Shown here: one piece after another, positions 13,101-20,402 of the stretch
Numbering within the stretch: position 1 is the stretch's first letter
Layout: the number at the start of each line of letters is the position of its first letter
Origin: Archangium sp.
Lineage (GTDB): Bacteria; Myxococcota; Myxococcia; Myxococcales; Myxococcaceae
NCBI GenBank assembly: GCA_030681645.1
Contig: JAUXRX010000062.1
Coordinates: 1 to 64,000 of the forward strand
Direction: 5' to 3'
DNA: 64,000 bases
Position numbers and translations under genes: made by a program
Notes under the pieces: generated by a model
What the model saw: only the letters and a program-made list of their open reading frames with translations
The model's database searches: none
Told to the model about the DNA's origin: nothing

Positions 13101-16100
13101 GACGGGGTGCCAGTGACACTGGCGCAACTCGCGGCAGAGTCGCTGCGCCTGAACGTGACCACATCAGCGAACTGGTTGCCCACTGCATCCGTCGCGCGAA
13201 CTTCGACCACGTAGGACCCGGGCGCGACCAGCCGAGCATCCCAAACCACGACATGGGGGGAAAGCAGGGACACGTTGGTGGTGTCGACGATCTCGGGCCC
13301 GAAAGGCAGCGGGTGATAGGCCACCGAGAACGCGACCAGCGGCGCGCGGACCGTCGATTCGAACGCAAACGCGTACCGCGTGGACTCCAGCGGGACCTGA
13401 ACCTTCGGCGTCATGTTCCGCCCGTAGTGCGGCGCCATCATGTCAATCGCAGGTTCGAGCGAGCCATCGACGAGCCGAGGGAGCCAGGTCCCGTATTGGA
13501 GCCGATCAGCCTCGCCGATGGCCGTCACGAAGAATCGCTCTGGGACGACCGCGGCTGGCGTCACGGTCGTATTCCCAGCGCCGTCGATTGCGCGGAGTCG
13601 ATAGTCCCGGCCTCGGGCCAGGCCGATCGGCGTGGCGTCACCATCGACTTGCTCCCCTCGGCCCGACTTCGACGCGGAGAATTGGCTGCGCACCTGGGTG
13701 TCGCTTTCCTCGAGCACCCACTCCGAGAAGTGCAAGTCCTTTGCCTGCCAGGACCGCTCCAGGAATACGCTCGGAATGATCACGCGCGCGCCGGTTGTGG
13801 TCGTGACCCGACGCTCGCCCGCCTGGAAGGCTCCGATGGCGAAGGAAGCAGTCGGGGGGATGGTATCAACGACAAAGGGCGCTGAGAGGCCCTCGACGCG
13901 TACTTGATAGTCACCATCCCTCACCACCTGACCAGCTTCGTTGCGGCCATCCCAGGCCAGGGCGAAGTTCCCGCTGCTCAGGTGGGTCCGCTGGAATGCG
14001 CGAGTCGGGAGCCCCACGGCATCGCTGACCACGAAGTCCGTCGTCACCGGCGCGTTGGCGAAGTAGCTCACGACCGAGCTGTCCTTCGTGCCGTCACCAT
14101 TCGGTGAGAAGAGCTGGGGCTCGATGGCAAGGCTCGCGATGGCTGGAGACGTGCTCCAGCCGGCCTGCGCGGTGACGGTCCGCGAGTTGCCGGCGAGGTC
14201 GTTCACTTTCAAGGCCAGCTCGTATCGCCCTGGCGAGGGCGGCGCCCACTCGACGAGGCGCGAGTTGCGGACCTCCTGACTCGACCTGCTGATGATGGTG
14301 CTGCTGGCGCTGCCGAGCGCGCGCACGCTGAGTTCGTAGTCCTGGAAGTTCCAGTCAGTTGCGTTCCCCCCGAGGGTCAGCCGCCCACCGCCCGGGGGCC
14401 GACTGGCGGAGACACGCGCCCGGAGGTTGGCGTCGCTGGAGAGGATGCGGTCGTCAGTCACCACGAACGTGCCACCAGGCGACCAGGCCACGACTCGCGC
14501 CTGTTGCACGCCCGAGATCGTCGCGAGCACACGGGAGGCGTTCGACGCCCCCTCCACGAAGTGGAGCTGGTCGTCTTCCCCGAACAGGGCAGTCATCCAA
14601 GGCCAGAAGTCCAGCCCTGAGGCGACGGCCAGCGGCTTGTATGGGAAGAGCACCGAGCGGCCAAACGGGCTCGTCACCACGCTGGACTCGTTGCCAAAAC
14701 GCATGAAGGCGAAGCCCGGATCCGAGAACAGAGGACGATCCGTCTGCGTCGTCAGATCAAAGGTGCGGAGCCCGGCACCCTGCGACAAGTAGCATTCTGC
14801 CGGCGCACTGTATTCGTAGTCACTGGCATAGACGATCTCGTAACAGGGCTGCCCAACCACCCGAACTGCCACGCCCGGCGTCGAATAGACCAGTTCGCGG
14901 GATGAAGCCCTCCAGGCGTAAGCAGGTGGCCCATCCCACGCGCCCCAGAGAGGGTGGACTCGACCGGTCGGTGCGTCGAACTGAACCTGACGGGCCGGGC
15001 CTCCCGCTGCCGGGATAGTGAAGAGGCGGCCGTCTCCAAGCGTGTAGGAGACGAGCGTTCCATCGGGTGAGAATCGGTAGTCGCCGACATCGGCTGGCAC
15101 CAACGTCAAGACGCGCCTGCCGCCGCTCGCGACATCGACGAGTTCGAGGCGTCTCTCGTCGGCCCCCGCGACGATTTCCACGACGAAGTACAGGATCGAC
15201 TGACCATCGGGACTGAAGACGGGGTTGCCAGAGACATTGGGCACCAGCGTCCTGCTCGTGTGAGCCACGAAGTCGTGCAGCCGGAGAGTGGTGCCCAGCG
15301 CGGGGTCGTAGGCACGGTTGGCGAAGTGCCGCCCGTCAGGAGCCATCGCGGGCATGCCGCCGACTTGCGCCTGAGACCAGGCGTCGGGGCTGATTCTCCG
15401 CGTCTCGCCACCACCGACTGGCTTCAGGTAGATGCCGTAGCGGTTGGCCCCTGTGCCATCCGGGACCCACCCGGCGAAGGCAACCGATTGGTCGTCTGGC
15501 GTCGGAACTCCACTCCCGAGTTCAGTCTGGAAATACGGAGTCCCAACCGTCCTGGTCACGAGGAGGTGGTTGGTGTCCACCACGGCGCGCACGCTGCCGA
15601 CGAGCGAGCGCGTTGCGCCCGCGACCGACCAGGCCGTGAGCTCGTAAGTCCCATCCTCCGCGACGAGACCCTGCGAGTCGCGGCCATCCCAGCTGACGGT
15701 CGCTGTCGAGGGTGCGGCGGCGAGCGAACGAATGACCTGGGATTCCGAGTCTGTGATCTCCACCTCGAGCGACTCGGTCGCGGGAATGCGCGCCAGCAAC
15801 TGGGTCGTGTCCTTCGACCCATCGCCGTTGGGGGAGAAGTACGGGTTCGTCAGCGCCAGGGCACCGTCCTGGATCACGATCGTTCGGCTCGCCGAGTTGT
15901 TGTCGTAGCGACGCTCGGTGACCAAACGCGAGCGATTGGCAACGCCCACCAGCGTCTGGTTGCCGGTCAGCCCAACCGTCGGGAGGACGAAGCTGGCGTC
16001 GGCCCTGCTCCGCCCTGCCACCTGCGCGAGCGTGACGGCGCCCACCGGCGTCCCGGAGGCACTGCCGAGAAACAGCTCCACCGTCACGTTGGTAGCGTCC

Positions 16101-19100
16101 TGATCTCCCTGGTTGAAGACGGAGACCTCCACCGGCACCACGTCTCCAACTCGGGGAAACGCGTTCTGCGGCCGGACGTCGGCTGCACTGACGACGAGCT
16201 CAGGAATCGAGGCAGGCGCGAAGGTGGCGACGGCCCTGTTGTCGTCCTCGTCGAACTCGGCCACCGCGTTGGGCGTGTCCACCACCGCGACGATCGAGAG
16301 CTGAGCAGCGGTCACCGTCGGCAACGGCGCGCTGACGTTGACGCTCCCCTGAGCGGCGAGGCCCGAGACGGTCTCGCGCCGCAACAGTACCCCGCCGGCC
16401 GCTGGGTCACCCAGATACAGCTCGACCTCGAACGCGCCGGCAGCACCTCCGAGATTCGCGACCCGGACCGTGACCGTCCCTGCTTGACCCTCGAGCAGCG
16501 GAGACGGCGAAACGGACAAATCAGCCGGACGGACGATCAGGTTGGCGAGTGAGGATTGCGTCACCGTGAAGGTCGCGTCACTCAGGTCGTTCGCTGGCTG
16601 GACGTCGCCCGTGGTGGTCACCCGAGCTCTCGCCGTGAACGTACCTGCGAGGCCCGCTCGCCACGTCGCAGTGGCAGTGGTGGTGCCCCCCACCGGCACC
16701 GGAGCACCGACACCCGGGATGCTCGCGACGGTGGCGCCAGCGCTGTCGAGAATGTCGATCGCGACCGTCCCGGCGGCCTCGAGGGTGCCCCTGTTGTGGA
16801 TCGAATAGGAGAGGACGATGTCCGCCCCCTGGGGAGCGGAGGGCGGCGCAGCAGTGAGCGTGGCGAGCTCGAGATCGACGGTGTTGACGACGGGCACCGT
16901 CAGCGCGGCGCGGTTGTTCGTCTCAGAGTCCTCCTCGATGAGACCTTGAGGATCGACCACGACCTCGATCGCCGCGGGGCCGGTCACGACGGAGACCGAC
17001 AAGGAAAGCGGAGCGCTCCCGCCCGCGGGAATGGAGAGCGTGGTCGTCGCAACGACAGCGCCGTCGATGAGCAGACTGACGATCGCGCCGGTGACGGCGG
17101 TCTGCCCCGAGTTGCCCACGGTCGCGCTCACGCCGATCGAAGTCGGACCGCGTATCTCGGACGGCACCGCGCCGACGCTCCCCTGCGCGACGAAGAGATC
17201 CGGCAGCACCGGCGCTGGCTTGATGATCAGGGCGAGCGCGACGCGATTGTCATCCTCGCGCGACTCCTCGAGCGTTCCCGCGGGATCCACGACGACGAAG
17301 ACCTGGGTCGATCCCGCGTGCGAGTGTGTATCGAGGCGAAGCGTCGTGATCCTCGCGGAGCCCGGTTCGATGGAGGAGATGGTCTGGACAGGAGAGAGCG
17401 CGGCCCCGCTCGAATCGAAGGCTTGCACCGCCACAGAGGACGCCGTCGTCAGCCCGGTGTTCCGAACGAGGACCTCGGCGATGACAGGCTCGCCCTCGGA
17501 GACGACCGAAGACGAGAGGTTCACGTCCACGGCAGCGATCGAGACGTTGACTGACAGCGCCGCGCGAAGCGCCTTGAGCGCCTCTGCGGTCTGGTAGGCG
17601 GATCCCGCCCACGAGCCGTCGGGGCGCTGTTGCGAGAGCAGGAAGGTGGACGCGGAGGTGGCCTCTGCCGCCGTGAGCTGGTGCCACTCAGCCAGGGAGA
17701 GCACTGCGTGAGCAGTGGTGCTTGCAGAGGCGAGGTCGTCCTTGAACGAGCCGTCGGCGCTGCGACGAGCCCTCAGCCAGGCCAACCCACGCGCGACAAC
17801 CTGCGCCGTTGGGTTATCGAGTGACCCGACGCGGGAGAGAAGGCTGAGGACCAGCGCCGTCGACTCGATTCGACCCGGCCCGCCCGGAGTCAACGGCCAG
17901 CTGCCGTCCGCCCGCTGCTGGCTCAGGAGCCACGCGCGCATGCTCGAGATGGACGCGGCAGAGCGGCCCCCCTCGAGGAGCGCGATCGCCGCCAGCGCAG
18001 AGTCGATGGCGGTGGGCGAGAAGCCCGGCGCGGGGCCAAACCCAGCCGAAGGCGCTCGGAACAACTCGAGGGCCCCCAATGCGGAGCTCACCTCGCGGTG
18101 GGCAGCCGAGAGCCCCAGGAGCCGTCGGCTGGCGGTGTCGGTGGTGCGGGCGCCTGACTGAGCCAGCCAGTCACCGCCCCTGGTGGTCGCGGTGAGGACC
18201 TCGGGCGTCGCGTTGAAGCTGGAGAGCGCCTCGAGGGCGGCGGTGGTCTCGCGCGTCGTCGTTCCCGCCGAGTCGGCCCAGGCACCGCTCGCCTGCTGGA
18301 GAGCCAGAAGCGCCGCCAGCCCATGGAGGACCGAGGGGTTTGCAGAGACTGCGGCTGGCGAGACGTCCACCAGCTCGGTCTCCATCACGCCCCGGCCGTG
18401 CGTCAGGAAGAAGAACTCGTTCGCGAACTGGCGCCGCGCCGCCTCTACGAACGCGAACTGGGCGGGCGTCGCCTGCGCACCCGGAGGCAGGAGCAACACG
18501 AAGGCCGCGCGGAACTCGTGCTGAGCTGCGCTGGCGTTCGGCACGCGCGCCCCCATCGCGGCCACGATGTTGGCGATCTCTACCGACGTGGCCGACGCAG
18601 CCACGACGGTTCCGTCAGGGGGCGGAATCTCCTCAGCCGAGTGCCCGGGCCCCGAGGGACGGAGGACCGCCATCGGCGGCACCTCCAACGGCGAGTAGAA
18701 GCCCATCAGGTAGAGGTCCAGCTCGGAGTAGCGCCGCCTCGACTCGACGGCCGTGAACGTCCCGTTGCCGTTGGCCACCCACTCGGAGCCATTGAGCAGG
18801 GACGCGTTCGAATCCAGGAAGAAGCTCCAGTGGCCCCCCTCCTGGCCGAGGAGGTCGTTGGAGCTCGCCGCCGCTCCCGCGAGGAGCACCTTCGCCTGCC
18901 CGGACCATTGGTGGGCGATTTCGTGGGCGACCACGCCCATCACGTCGTCGAGATCGGGCGCGGAAGCGCCGGGCATGAGCGCGTCGATGTCGATGTACCC
19001 CTTGAGCCGCCCCGCACTCCCGTAGAGCGAGGCGTTCGAGCCGACAGGCTTTCCCGTACCGGACACGTCGTTGCTGACGAACGTGTGCAGGCCCGCGACG

Positions 19101-19321
19101 TTCTGACCAAAGTTCGCTGCGAAGGTGGGGAAGACGATCAGGAAGTCGTATTGGTCCGAGTGGGTCTCGTAGAAGCGCTGCGCGACCTGCTGCCGCGCGA
19201 GCCTTCCGTCCGCGGTTGCTCGCGAGTAGTCGCTGCCGTCGTGCTCGATGACGGGAACGTGCGGAGCAGCAGCGCTGTAGCCTGCCAGCACCAGCCCCAT
19301 GACGACGGCAGCTCCGCGCAC
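1109..19321 (-). CDS. Giant secreted multidomain protein (~6070 aa): HEIAH protease-like, toroid, CARDB, FlgD-Ig, beta-propellers
   Basis: I chose GTG at 19321 because GGGAGG lies just upstream and the product opens with a clean signal peptide (MRGAAVVMGLVLAGYSAAA); a TTG at 19366 is the longer alternative. Order of domains: a metallopeptidase-like domain with HEIAH at residues 133-137 and a downstream GGHWSFF; an alpha-toroid resembling prenyltransferase/squalene-cyclase repeats at about 330-590, with SQQRADGSW, RRSADGSF and SQQRPDGSW; several CARDB-type domains (DNR-ending repeats); FlgD-type Ig domains (FSPNGDG, SWDGRD); a TolB-like propeller (about 15.5-14.4 kb); many Ig and Fn3 domains; an F5/8C-like lectin domain (about 8.8-8.4 kb); a second propeller (about 7.3-6.4 kb); nine near-identical Ig-like repeats; an Asp/His-rich segment; and a unique C-terminus. 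It is probably exported and surface-associated. The function is unknown; adhesion, matrix or protease activity are all possible. Confidence 0.9.
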   Translation of the reverse strand: MRGAAVVMGLVLAGYSAAAPHVPVIEHDGSDYSRATADGRLARQQVAQRFYETHSDQYDFLIVFPTFAANFGQNVAGLHTFVSNDVSGTGKPVGSNASLYGSAGRLKGYIDIDALMPGASAPDLDDVMGVVAHEIAHQWSGQAKVLLAGAAASSNDLLGQEGGHWSFFLDSNASLLNGSEWVANGNGTFTAVESRRRYSELDLYLMGFYSPLEVPPMAVLRPSGPGHSAEEIPPPDGTVVAASATSVEIANIVAAMGARVPNASAAQHEFRAAFVLLLPPGAQATPAQFAFVEAARRQFANEFFFLTHGRGVMETELVDVSPAAVSANPSVLHGLAALLALQQASGAWADSAGTTTRETTAALEALSSFNATPEVLTATTRGGDWLAQSGARTTDTASRRLLGLSAAHREVSSALGALELFRAPSAGFGPAPGFSPTAIDSALAAIALLEGGRSAASISSMRAWLLSQQRADGSWPLTPGGPGRIESTALVLSLLSRVGSLDNPTAQVVARGLAWLRARRSADGSFKDDLASASTTAHAVLSLAEWHQLTAAEATSASTFLLSQQRPDGSWAGSAYQTAEALKALRAALSVNVSIAAVDVNLSSSVVSEGEPVIAEVLVRNTGLTTASSVAVQAFDSSGAALSPVQTISSIEPGSARITTLRLDTHSHAGSTQVFVVVDPAGTLEESREDDNRVALALIIKPAPVLPDLFVAQGSVGAVPSEIRGPTSIGVSATVGNSGQTAVTGAIVSLLIDGAVVATTTLSIPAGGSAPLSLSVSVVTGPAAIEVVVDPQGLIEEDSETNNRAALTVPVVNTVDLELATLTAAPPSAPQGADIVLSYSIHNRGTLEAAGTVAIDILDSAGATVASIPGVGAPVPVGGTTTATATWRAGLAGTFTARARVTTTGDVQPANDLSDATFTVTQSSLANLIVRPADLSVSPSPLLEGQAGTVTVRVANLGGAAGAFEVELYLGDPAAGGVLLRRETVSGLAAQGSVNVSAPLPTVTAAQLSIVAVVDTPNAVAEFDEDDNRAVATFAPASIPELVVSAADVRPQNAFPRVGDVVPVEVSVFNQGDQDATNVTVELFLGSASGTPVGAVTLAQVAGRSRADASFVLPTVGLTGNQTLVGVANRSRLVTERRYDNNSASRTIVIQDGALALTNPYFSPNGDGSKDTTQLLARIPATESLEVEITDSESQVIRSLAAAPSTATVSWDGRDSQGLVAEDGTYELTAWSVAGATRSLVGSVRAVVDTNHLLVTRTVGTPYFQTELGSGVPTPDDQSVAFAGWVPDGTGANRYGIYLKPVGGGETRRISPDAWSQAQVGGMPAMAPDGRHFANRAYDPALGTTLRLHDFVAHTSRTLVPNVSGNPVFSPDGQSILYFVVEIVAGADERRLELVDVASGGRRVLTLVPADVGDYRFSPDGTLVSYTLGDGRLFTIPAAGGPARQVQFDAPTGRVHPLWGAWDGPPAYAWRASSRELVYSTPGVAVRVVGQPCYEIVYASDYEYSAPAECYLSQGAGLRTFDLTTQTDRPLFSDPGFAFMRFGNESSVVTSPFGRSVLFPYKPLAVASGLDFWPWMTALFGEDDQLHFVEGASNASRVLATISGVQQARVVAWSPGGTFVVTDDRILSSDANLRARVSASRPPGGGRLTLGGNATDWNFQDYELSVRALGSASSTIISRSSQEVRNSRLVEWAPPSPGRYELALKVNDLAGNSRTVTAQAGWSTSPAIASLAIEPQLFSPNGDGTKDSSVVSYFANAPVTTDFVVSDAVGLPTRAFQRTHLSSGNFALAWDGRNEAGQVVRDGDYQVRVEGLSAPFVVDTIPPTASFAIGAFQAGERRVTTTTGARVIIPSVFLERSWQAKDLHFSEWVLEESDTQVRSQFSASKSGRGEQVDGDATPIGLARGRDYRLRAIDGAGNTTVTPAAVVPERFFVTAIGEADRLQYGTWLPRLVDGSLEPAIDMMAPHYGRNMTPKVQVPLESTRYAFAFESTVRAPLVAFSVAYHPLPFGPEIVDTTNVSLLSPHVVVWDARLVAPGSYVVEVRATDAVGNQFADVVTFRRSDSAASCASVTGTPSIWYTIFALPPGSPGNFEAGASVSLVSVGGTAALSSGSLGALTGVGDPNAPVYQQGAQLSLPPSALGCRFEILTQGVTADGSAKVLRSAPIDICAIHAISVSVSSSGRLEADLVETFDRPIESVDLLVGRVGLLPLLVATIPSFSGATHVSAQLPFCGVFGRPQFRVRFSDGSSELTTNYSELPPLGFQEGEVRGCLGMGVNYACQQPALTLAHVQSPPPGKCITQIPSIDLSVVGDAAPGETITRLDLGYSGTAGATSLVTANPAAAHGELATTLDTALLAEGEYFFSASLRQSDGRTMEAPQRASASDVANHSFVVDRTPPAVTFSVPAPNSRLCPVTRRLGDGSLASFLAVSGLVTEANPSGLPSFTLLSSGPTSQQIPLTTASATHPAGELLAPPSGDYEAVIEARDVSGSSSCASVPFHFVGPVSISGQIASPSLFSPDGDGRFDSSLISFSLSEAAEVAVSAKTPAGAVFPITALSSGAGGTTFAWDGRDSTGQPLPDGAYTILLSALDECGSGDEAAVPVHIDRQAPVARIDTPLAGGFVRAVLNVSGEASDQNFERAILRISDGSGTSSILRVSPSPTIGTFGAFPATGLTPGPYTLELEVTDLVGHSSTASSAITVNPSRLLIDVSSAPLVISPNGDGRVDEAVLSFSVQSSANVLVELRLGAALVRQVAALGTVSGAQVVTVNASALGPVADGDYTLHVIAEDASGPEAEEVPLIVDLTPPTLSVSSPVPNAAVAGETPVSGAVTDLHLASWVLGVTSGGASSLVSSGASQASGALGQLVNLTDGVAELELRATDLGGNEAMLLVPFSSDSTAPVVSFQQPLAGAFLSGLDGGPVVVTPDVVEASVAMVTLTAQHGSGAPHVLYSAATVPAGVPWDVAAEADGITDLVLVVRDAAGNQGEARVSVIIDNTPPVALVTAPRDSVLVMPGQFVGTAADTNFVSYLLEVAPGPRASAWQFVTVGSGSAEVTGGVLGTLATAPPDGLYTSRLTVVDRAGNRTVALAEFTSDNTPPAPPVLSLSRGGPSEARLSWTASASTDVVGYVVTRESAASALELPTATLALADPGLADGTHRYRVVAVDAAGLRSAPSNEEPFEADGTPPTVALFAPADGARLRGTSSVIGTAASIDLSEYRLSLGEGASPASFTLLVASPSSVRSAPLASLDTSAMVQGATYTLLLEATDVFGNVGSVSSRFVVDELAPAAPVLVSAVASFSTVVASWQLSPEPDVVGYLLYRNFQLVNGPPGSVADPLLYALPATQSTHTGLNLPDGTFSYQVQAIDAAGNLSPLSNAISVTVNRRTPVASVVSPVNLARLQGPVSVIVDSPDEDVATINVEVRAGAGAWTSLGVLTSQPWTVSLDPAAFASPILEVRATATDTFGASDPAPKAAFYFFSPAPLAPAVSTLVDGSSVSLSWTDPNPPGAVAGFAPRRNGSTLVTAARPAGTATATSGIASRAYDSNFSTRWVSNSFSFPQTWQLDFSAPVLLDGFAVQLATWPTFDVEVRVRGVWVTALRDFKEPNGNSLGVNLAPGLEVEAVRLVIKSDEYGRTEIYDVVPQPAPVVAQSPYLDAAPLGAHAYDVEAVTSFGSRAQGSAGALVYRPTLAGVSPTAASVAPLAGTGAVSGDTVELRQGSVVLATTTADGSGGFAFSAPLVLGDNTFTALAFNAHGDRSLPSDPLSVVRADTPLAAVVLALDAVNGSSVALSFTVSGDTTGVTGYVVARTDGTQSVVAGTVAAAGRTFTDVVANGTWTWEVSARNAAGLVGAPSNSVTATVEAVVPPPIALVVTAPASGGALALSWTWSGIPAQGFRLERAASATGPFDVVTGAEALGETSYLDTGLTEGSTWWYRVFARDGVGNLSAASNVASGTAHDAIAPIAPRLTAPTKPGAPLVVTSPLTTVRGFAEGGSEVTLTRNGASMGTRFTGAEVFEHTPVSTAFAWWNAFGASADGRRVAYGYWGPDVAIGIEDVTTHGFVAVDTAGRYPLRLAFSPDGSKLAAELQSPSDGSIHLFVVSTATGAMVPLLATPGTEESWPIWSADSSLLAYAAIRPPAFNSVGVSAVGSGTETVLGAPNTDLQSPAVLVAGQLVVPGYDNGTGQYVVVSFDLQANTQQTLLASWEGFGGVVGAPGQARIALSSWSEAITSLDVLTGQQVTVGSGRVFGVSSDGAQLLWASGSQLRVSSLDDLHLTALDSTFDPFSDMATWLGPDAVLHFMSSGLLDKVEWGGLFEFPGVQLAPGVNDFVAVARDEGGNDSPPSASIRVTYDASTTADLTPELALLPAIPIATQPGSVMVTVRNLGGGPAAPADVLATVIGADGSLRSSSPARTTAIGPGQAVVVAVPLDLQGLSGAGNSVRVVVDPSGAVPDSNRANNAANLDFSIAASANLGLTVRALPGSVQAFGAVTAEVSLLNPAQPKDVSVRLFLTSPDGTEALAIPPAEVFAPFATGASASFSRTFNVGALLADGYEVVAEATSGGQVLARATAPLTVERSPSAAVTVRSSRAQYVEGELAQLSATVTNTSVNTMLPQASLRLDVVDSAGAIAFTQTSGLPVLTRNDSTTTSASVPVALPAGVYAIHAVATEGSTVLGTGTTSFTVVSRPVLRGDLSINGGTSSPAVATAGVAASLDLQVRNLGSASAAAVEASLVLSTTRGAVVSSQTLAVGSLAGGGTFPSTVPLSTAGLPTGLYAVSLVLSATGIAPFEAATRTLRLTDGEPPVLEVLGLTQGALVSAHPVARVRARDDSGVAAARVSVDGVTSPLSAVSGFSQDGEWALQLAVSDGPHTLVFSAVDVDGNDGLTSPRATNPVTVSFVTDSTPPVITITGVTEGELSAIAVTPQVSVVEANPGSVLISLNGVAFTSGTPVTADGAYVLEVVATDAAGNQASRRLAFEVDGTPPLLGPLGFAEGAFTRNAVTPGYTVSDAHPVTASASLDGAALVPGQLVTAEGAHLLTVVATDSAGNTATLNAGFTIDTTPPQVGLAGFVHGEVTSRTVLPAATATDTNLLSLEARLDGAPFATGGSVHTEGAHLFEASAVDKAGNVATASGSFTIDTVSPELVISGVTEGQLSRGALVPVVTVNELHPATQTALLNGVPFASGTLVLAEGQYTLLASATDAAGNTATTVVHFGIDATPPLITVSGVVDGQVGAALVTPVVVVSDANLAATTATLDGLPFVSGDAVGTEGAHTLSVVAADSAGNSSSATVSFTIDRTAPVILISGVSDGEVSPSTLTPFISVIDATATSTAVLLSAAPFTSGSAVSAEGNYQLAVTASDAAGNTATALVSFSIDLTPPSVTLSGFVDGSVVRGPVTPGFSVSELHPGTTTATLNGQAFVAGAVVTTEGLWTLTVAARDAAGHTATASGSFTIDVTSPVITVTGVADGQVSAGTLTPVVAFADAHLAGSTLLLNGAPLVSGTPVTAEGDYVLEISAVDAANNTASRTVSFSIDTTAPLVTVAGVADGAVSAVPVTPVILVSDAHPASSSATLDGLPFSPGTTVSVAGAHTLSVTATDAAGNASTVTVHFTLQTAQPTVRIDKAPLGTFTRTLAFVESRGCQLRASEVARLETFLTTSLGGPGQVLSISWSQSGFLSELRGGQYNVYLVLDVGMAGCGDDDDDEHHDGDGCGDEHHGGNHHDDDHDDGHDDDGAELAGSWLSSSNNRHAMGNISKAIADELTEQVYGGHAGLVLVDALNSQLDLREVTGVSMRGSLRAVGVQFAAGPLSPGGPLAVVGRPRELRLNAASPLAAYTPIRLRADAVASSLFGAGKAVTFGFDLTRATPALDSQLTLSRAVALVTPPPAAASALALFGVALHIENTGAPLNATVRETLTQPLYALDSLPAATLSNLRRQLEWQVPLSTGQSVPLDYWVRLPDALGSWPTTTDVRSGGVSIVQQQSSLSVTQSGPGLLADAQAAARLLATTGSVGSRRAAILSRLNQVQTRTISSRSDVEQNLSDLLFAAERASGVQGTAGAQVRAQLSHLILYWEARWYVY
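2144..2262 (-). other. Asp/His-rich acidic segment in the giant protein (putative metal-binding insert)
   Basis: The frame here encodes about 40 residues made almost only of Asp, His and Gly with two Cys, for example DDDDDEHHDGDGCGDEHH. It sits between the last Ig-like repeat plus a short beta-rich module and the C-terminal region. Similar strings bind Ca, Zn or Ni in other secreted proteins; binding here is inferred from composition only. Confidence 0.7.
2515..4640 (-). repeat. Nine tandem ~78-residue Ig-like repeats within the giant protein
   Basis: Nine successive units of about 234 bp encode modules that begin with the pattern TPP-x-I-x-[VI]-x-G-[VF]-x-[DE]-G and contain a central LNG/LDG-x-PF-x-SG and a closing DAAGN(T/S)AT strand. 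Units are similar but not identical. This is the most regular part of the 18-kb gene and is where recombination between units could change protein length. Confidence 0.85.
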
Positions 19322-19427
19322 GTCCCGCCTCCCTCGCCCACGAGCCGCGCAGACTACCGACTGCAATGGGTTGCAGCAATCTGCTCAATTTGCCGACGTG
19401 GGCGCACACTGAAGTAGGATCGTTTGT

Positions 19428-19817
19428 ATGCGTAGTCGGCGGGTCCTCATCGGCGTCGCAGTCCTTCTTGTCCTGGTGATTTCGGTAATTCTCGTCGCTC
19501 GCAGCAGCTCGCGAAGAGACGCTCGCGCACAGGAATTCGAGGGAAGGGCCGGCGCTCGAGCACTGTGCCTCGCGGTCACCGAATTCCATCAGTCACGGGG
19601 CGTTTGGGTCGTCGCTGGGCCGACGCCAGCGACGATTCCAGGGCCGACGGGAGTCGATTTTCCACGCGTTCGCGAGTTCGAACAGCTCGGCTTCGACCCT
19701 GGCCGCGTGCACTTTCAATATCAGGTGAGGGGTGAGGGACAGGCTCGCGAGTGTGTTGCCCGTGGCGATCCGGACGGTGACGGCGAGGTCTCGGAGTTCA
19801 CCGCCCAGGCTCGGTGA
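19428..19817 (+). CDS. Small membrane-anchored protein with pilin-like globular region
   Basis: 129 residues with one N-terminal membrane segment (about residues 5-24, VLIGVAVLLVLVISVILVA). It lacks the prepilin Gly-Phe-Thr-Leu-Ile-Glu cleavage motif. The C-terminal part (GFDPGRVHFQYQVRGEG... CVARGDPDGDGEVSEF) looks like the end of myxobacterial type IV pilin-like and pseudopilin proteins, where a GDxDGDG stretch is common. An AGGA lies 8 nt upstream of the ATG. It is divergent from the giant gene, and the roughly 100-bp gap must hold both promoters. The role is unknown; pilin-like is by resemblance only. Confidence 0.7.
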   Translation: MRSRRVLIGVAVLLVLVISVILVARSSSRRDARAQEFEGRAGARALCLAVTEFHQSRGVWVVAGPTPATIPGPTGVDFPRVREFEQLGFDPGRVHFQYQVRGEGQARECVARGDPDGDGEVSEFTAQAR

Positions 19818-19823
19818 AACCGG

Positions 19824-20402
19824 TCAGACCCGGTTCTCGGTGCGCTTGAAGATCCGCTCGAGGTTGCCCCGGTGGGTCCACAACATCGCCAGCAGCAGGC
19901 CCACGCCCAGCAGCGAATACGCGAGCGGCCGGCCCATGAAGAAGCTGCTGATGATCGCGAACACCGCCCCCAGCAGCGAGCCCACCGAGCTGATCCGCGT
20001 GGCCGCCAGCACCACCACCCAGGTGACGAAGCCGATGCCCGCGGAGATCGGCAAGAGCACCAGCAGCACGCCCAGCGCGGTGGCCACGCCCTTCCCGCCC
20101 TTGAACTTGAGCCACACCGGGAAGACGTGCCCGAGAAACGCCGCCGCGCCGATCGCCACGTGCAGCAGCGCGTCAGCCGGCGCGAGCCACAAGCCCAGCA
20201 GCACCGGCAGCGAGCCCTTCGCGGCGTCGAGCAGCAACACCAGCGCGCCGAGCTTCTTGCCCGCCACCCGCGCGACGTTGGTGGCGCCGATGTTCCCGCT
20301 GCCTTCCGCGCGCACGTCCTTGCCCGCGACCAGCGAGGTGATGATCACCCCGAAGGGAATGGAGCCCGAGAGGTACCCGAGGCCGGCGAGGAGCCAGAGC
20401 AT
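19824..20402 (-). CDS. plsY: Glycerol-3-phosphate acyltransferase PlsY
   Basis: 192-residue polytopic membrane protein that transfers an acyl group from acyl phosphate to glycerol-3-phosphate, the first acylation step in bacterial phospholipid synthesis. The family motifs are visible: SGSIPFG near the N-terminus, the loop GSGNIGATNVAR, and KFKGGKGVATALG. Length is normal for the family. Its ATG shares one base with the stop of the upstream DUF2752 gene (TGATG), so the two are probably co-translated. The gene converges with the pilin-like gene, with 6 bp between stops. Confidence 0.95.
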   Translation of the reverse strand: MLWLLAGLGYLSGSIPFGVIITSLVAGKDVRAEGSGNIGATNVARVAGKKLGALVLLLDAAKGSLPVLLGLWLAPADALLHVAIGAAAFLGHVFPVWLKFKGGKGVATALGVLLVLLPISAGIGFVTWVVVLAATRISSVGSLLGAVFAIISSFFMGRPLAYSLLGVGLLLAMLWTHRGNLERIFKRTENRV

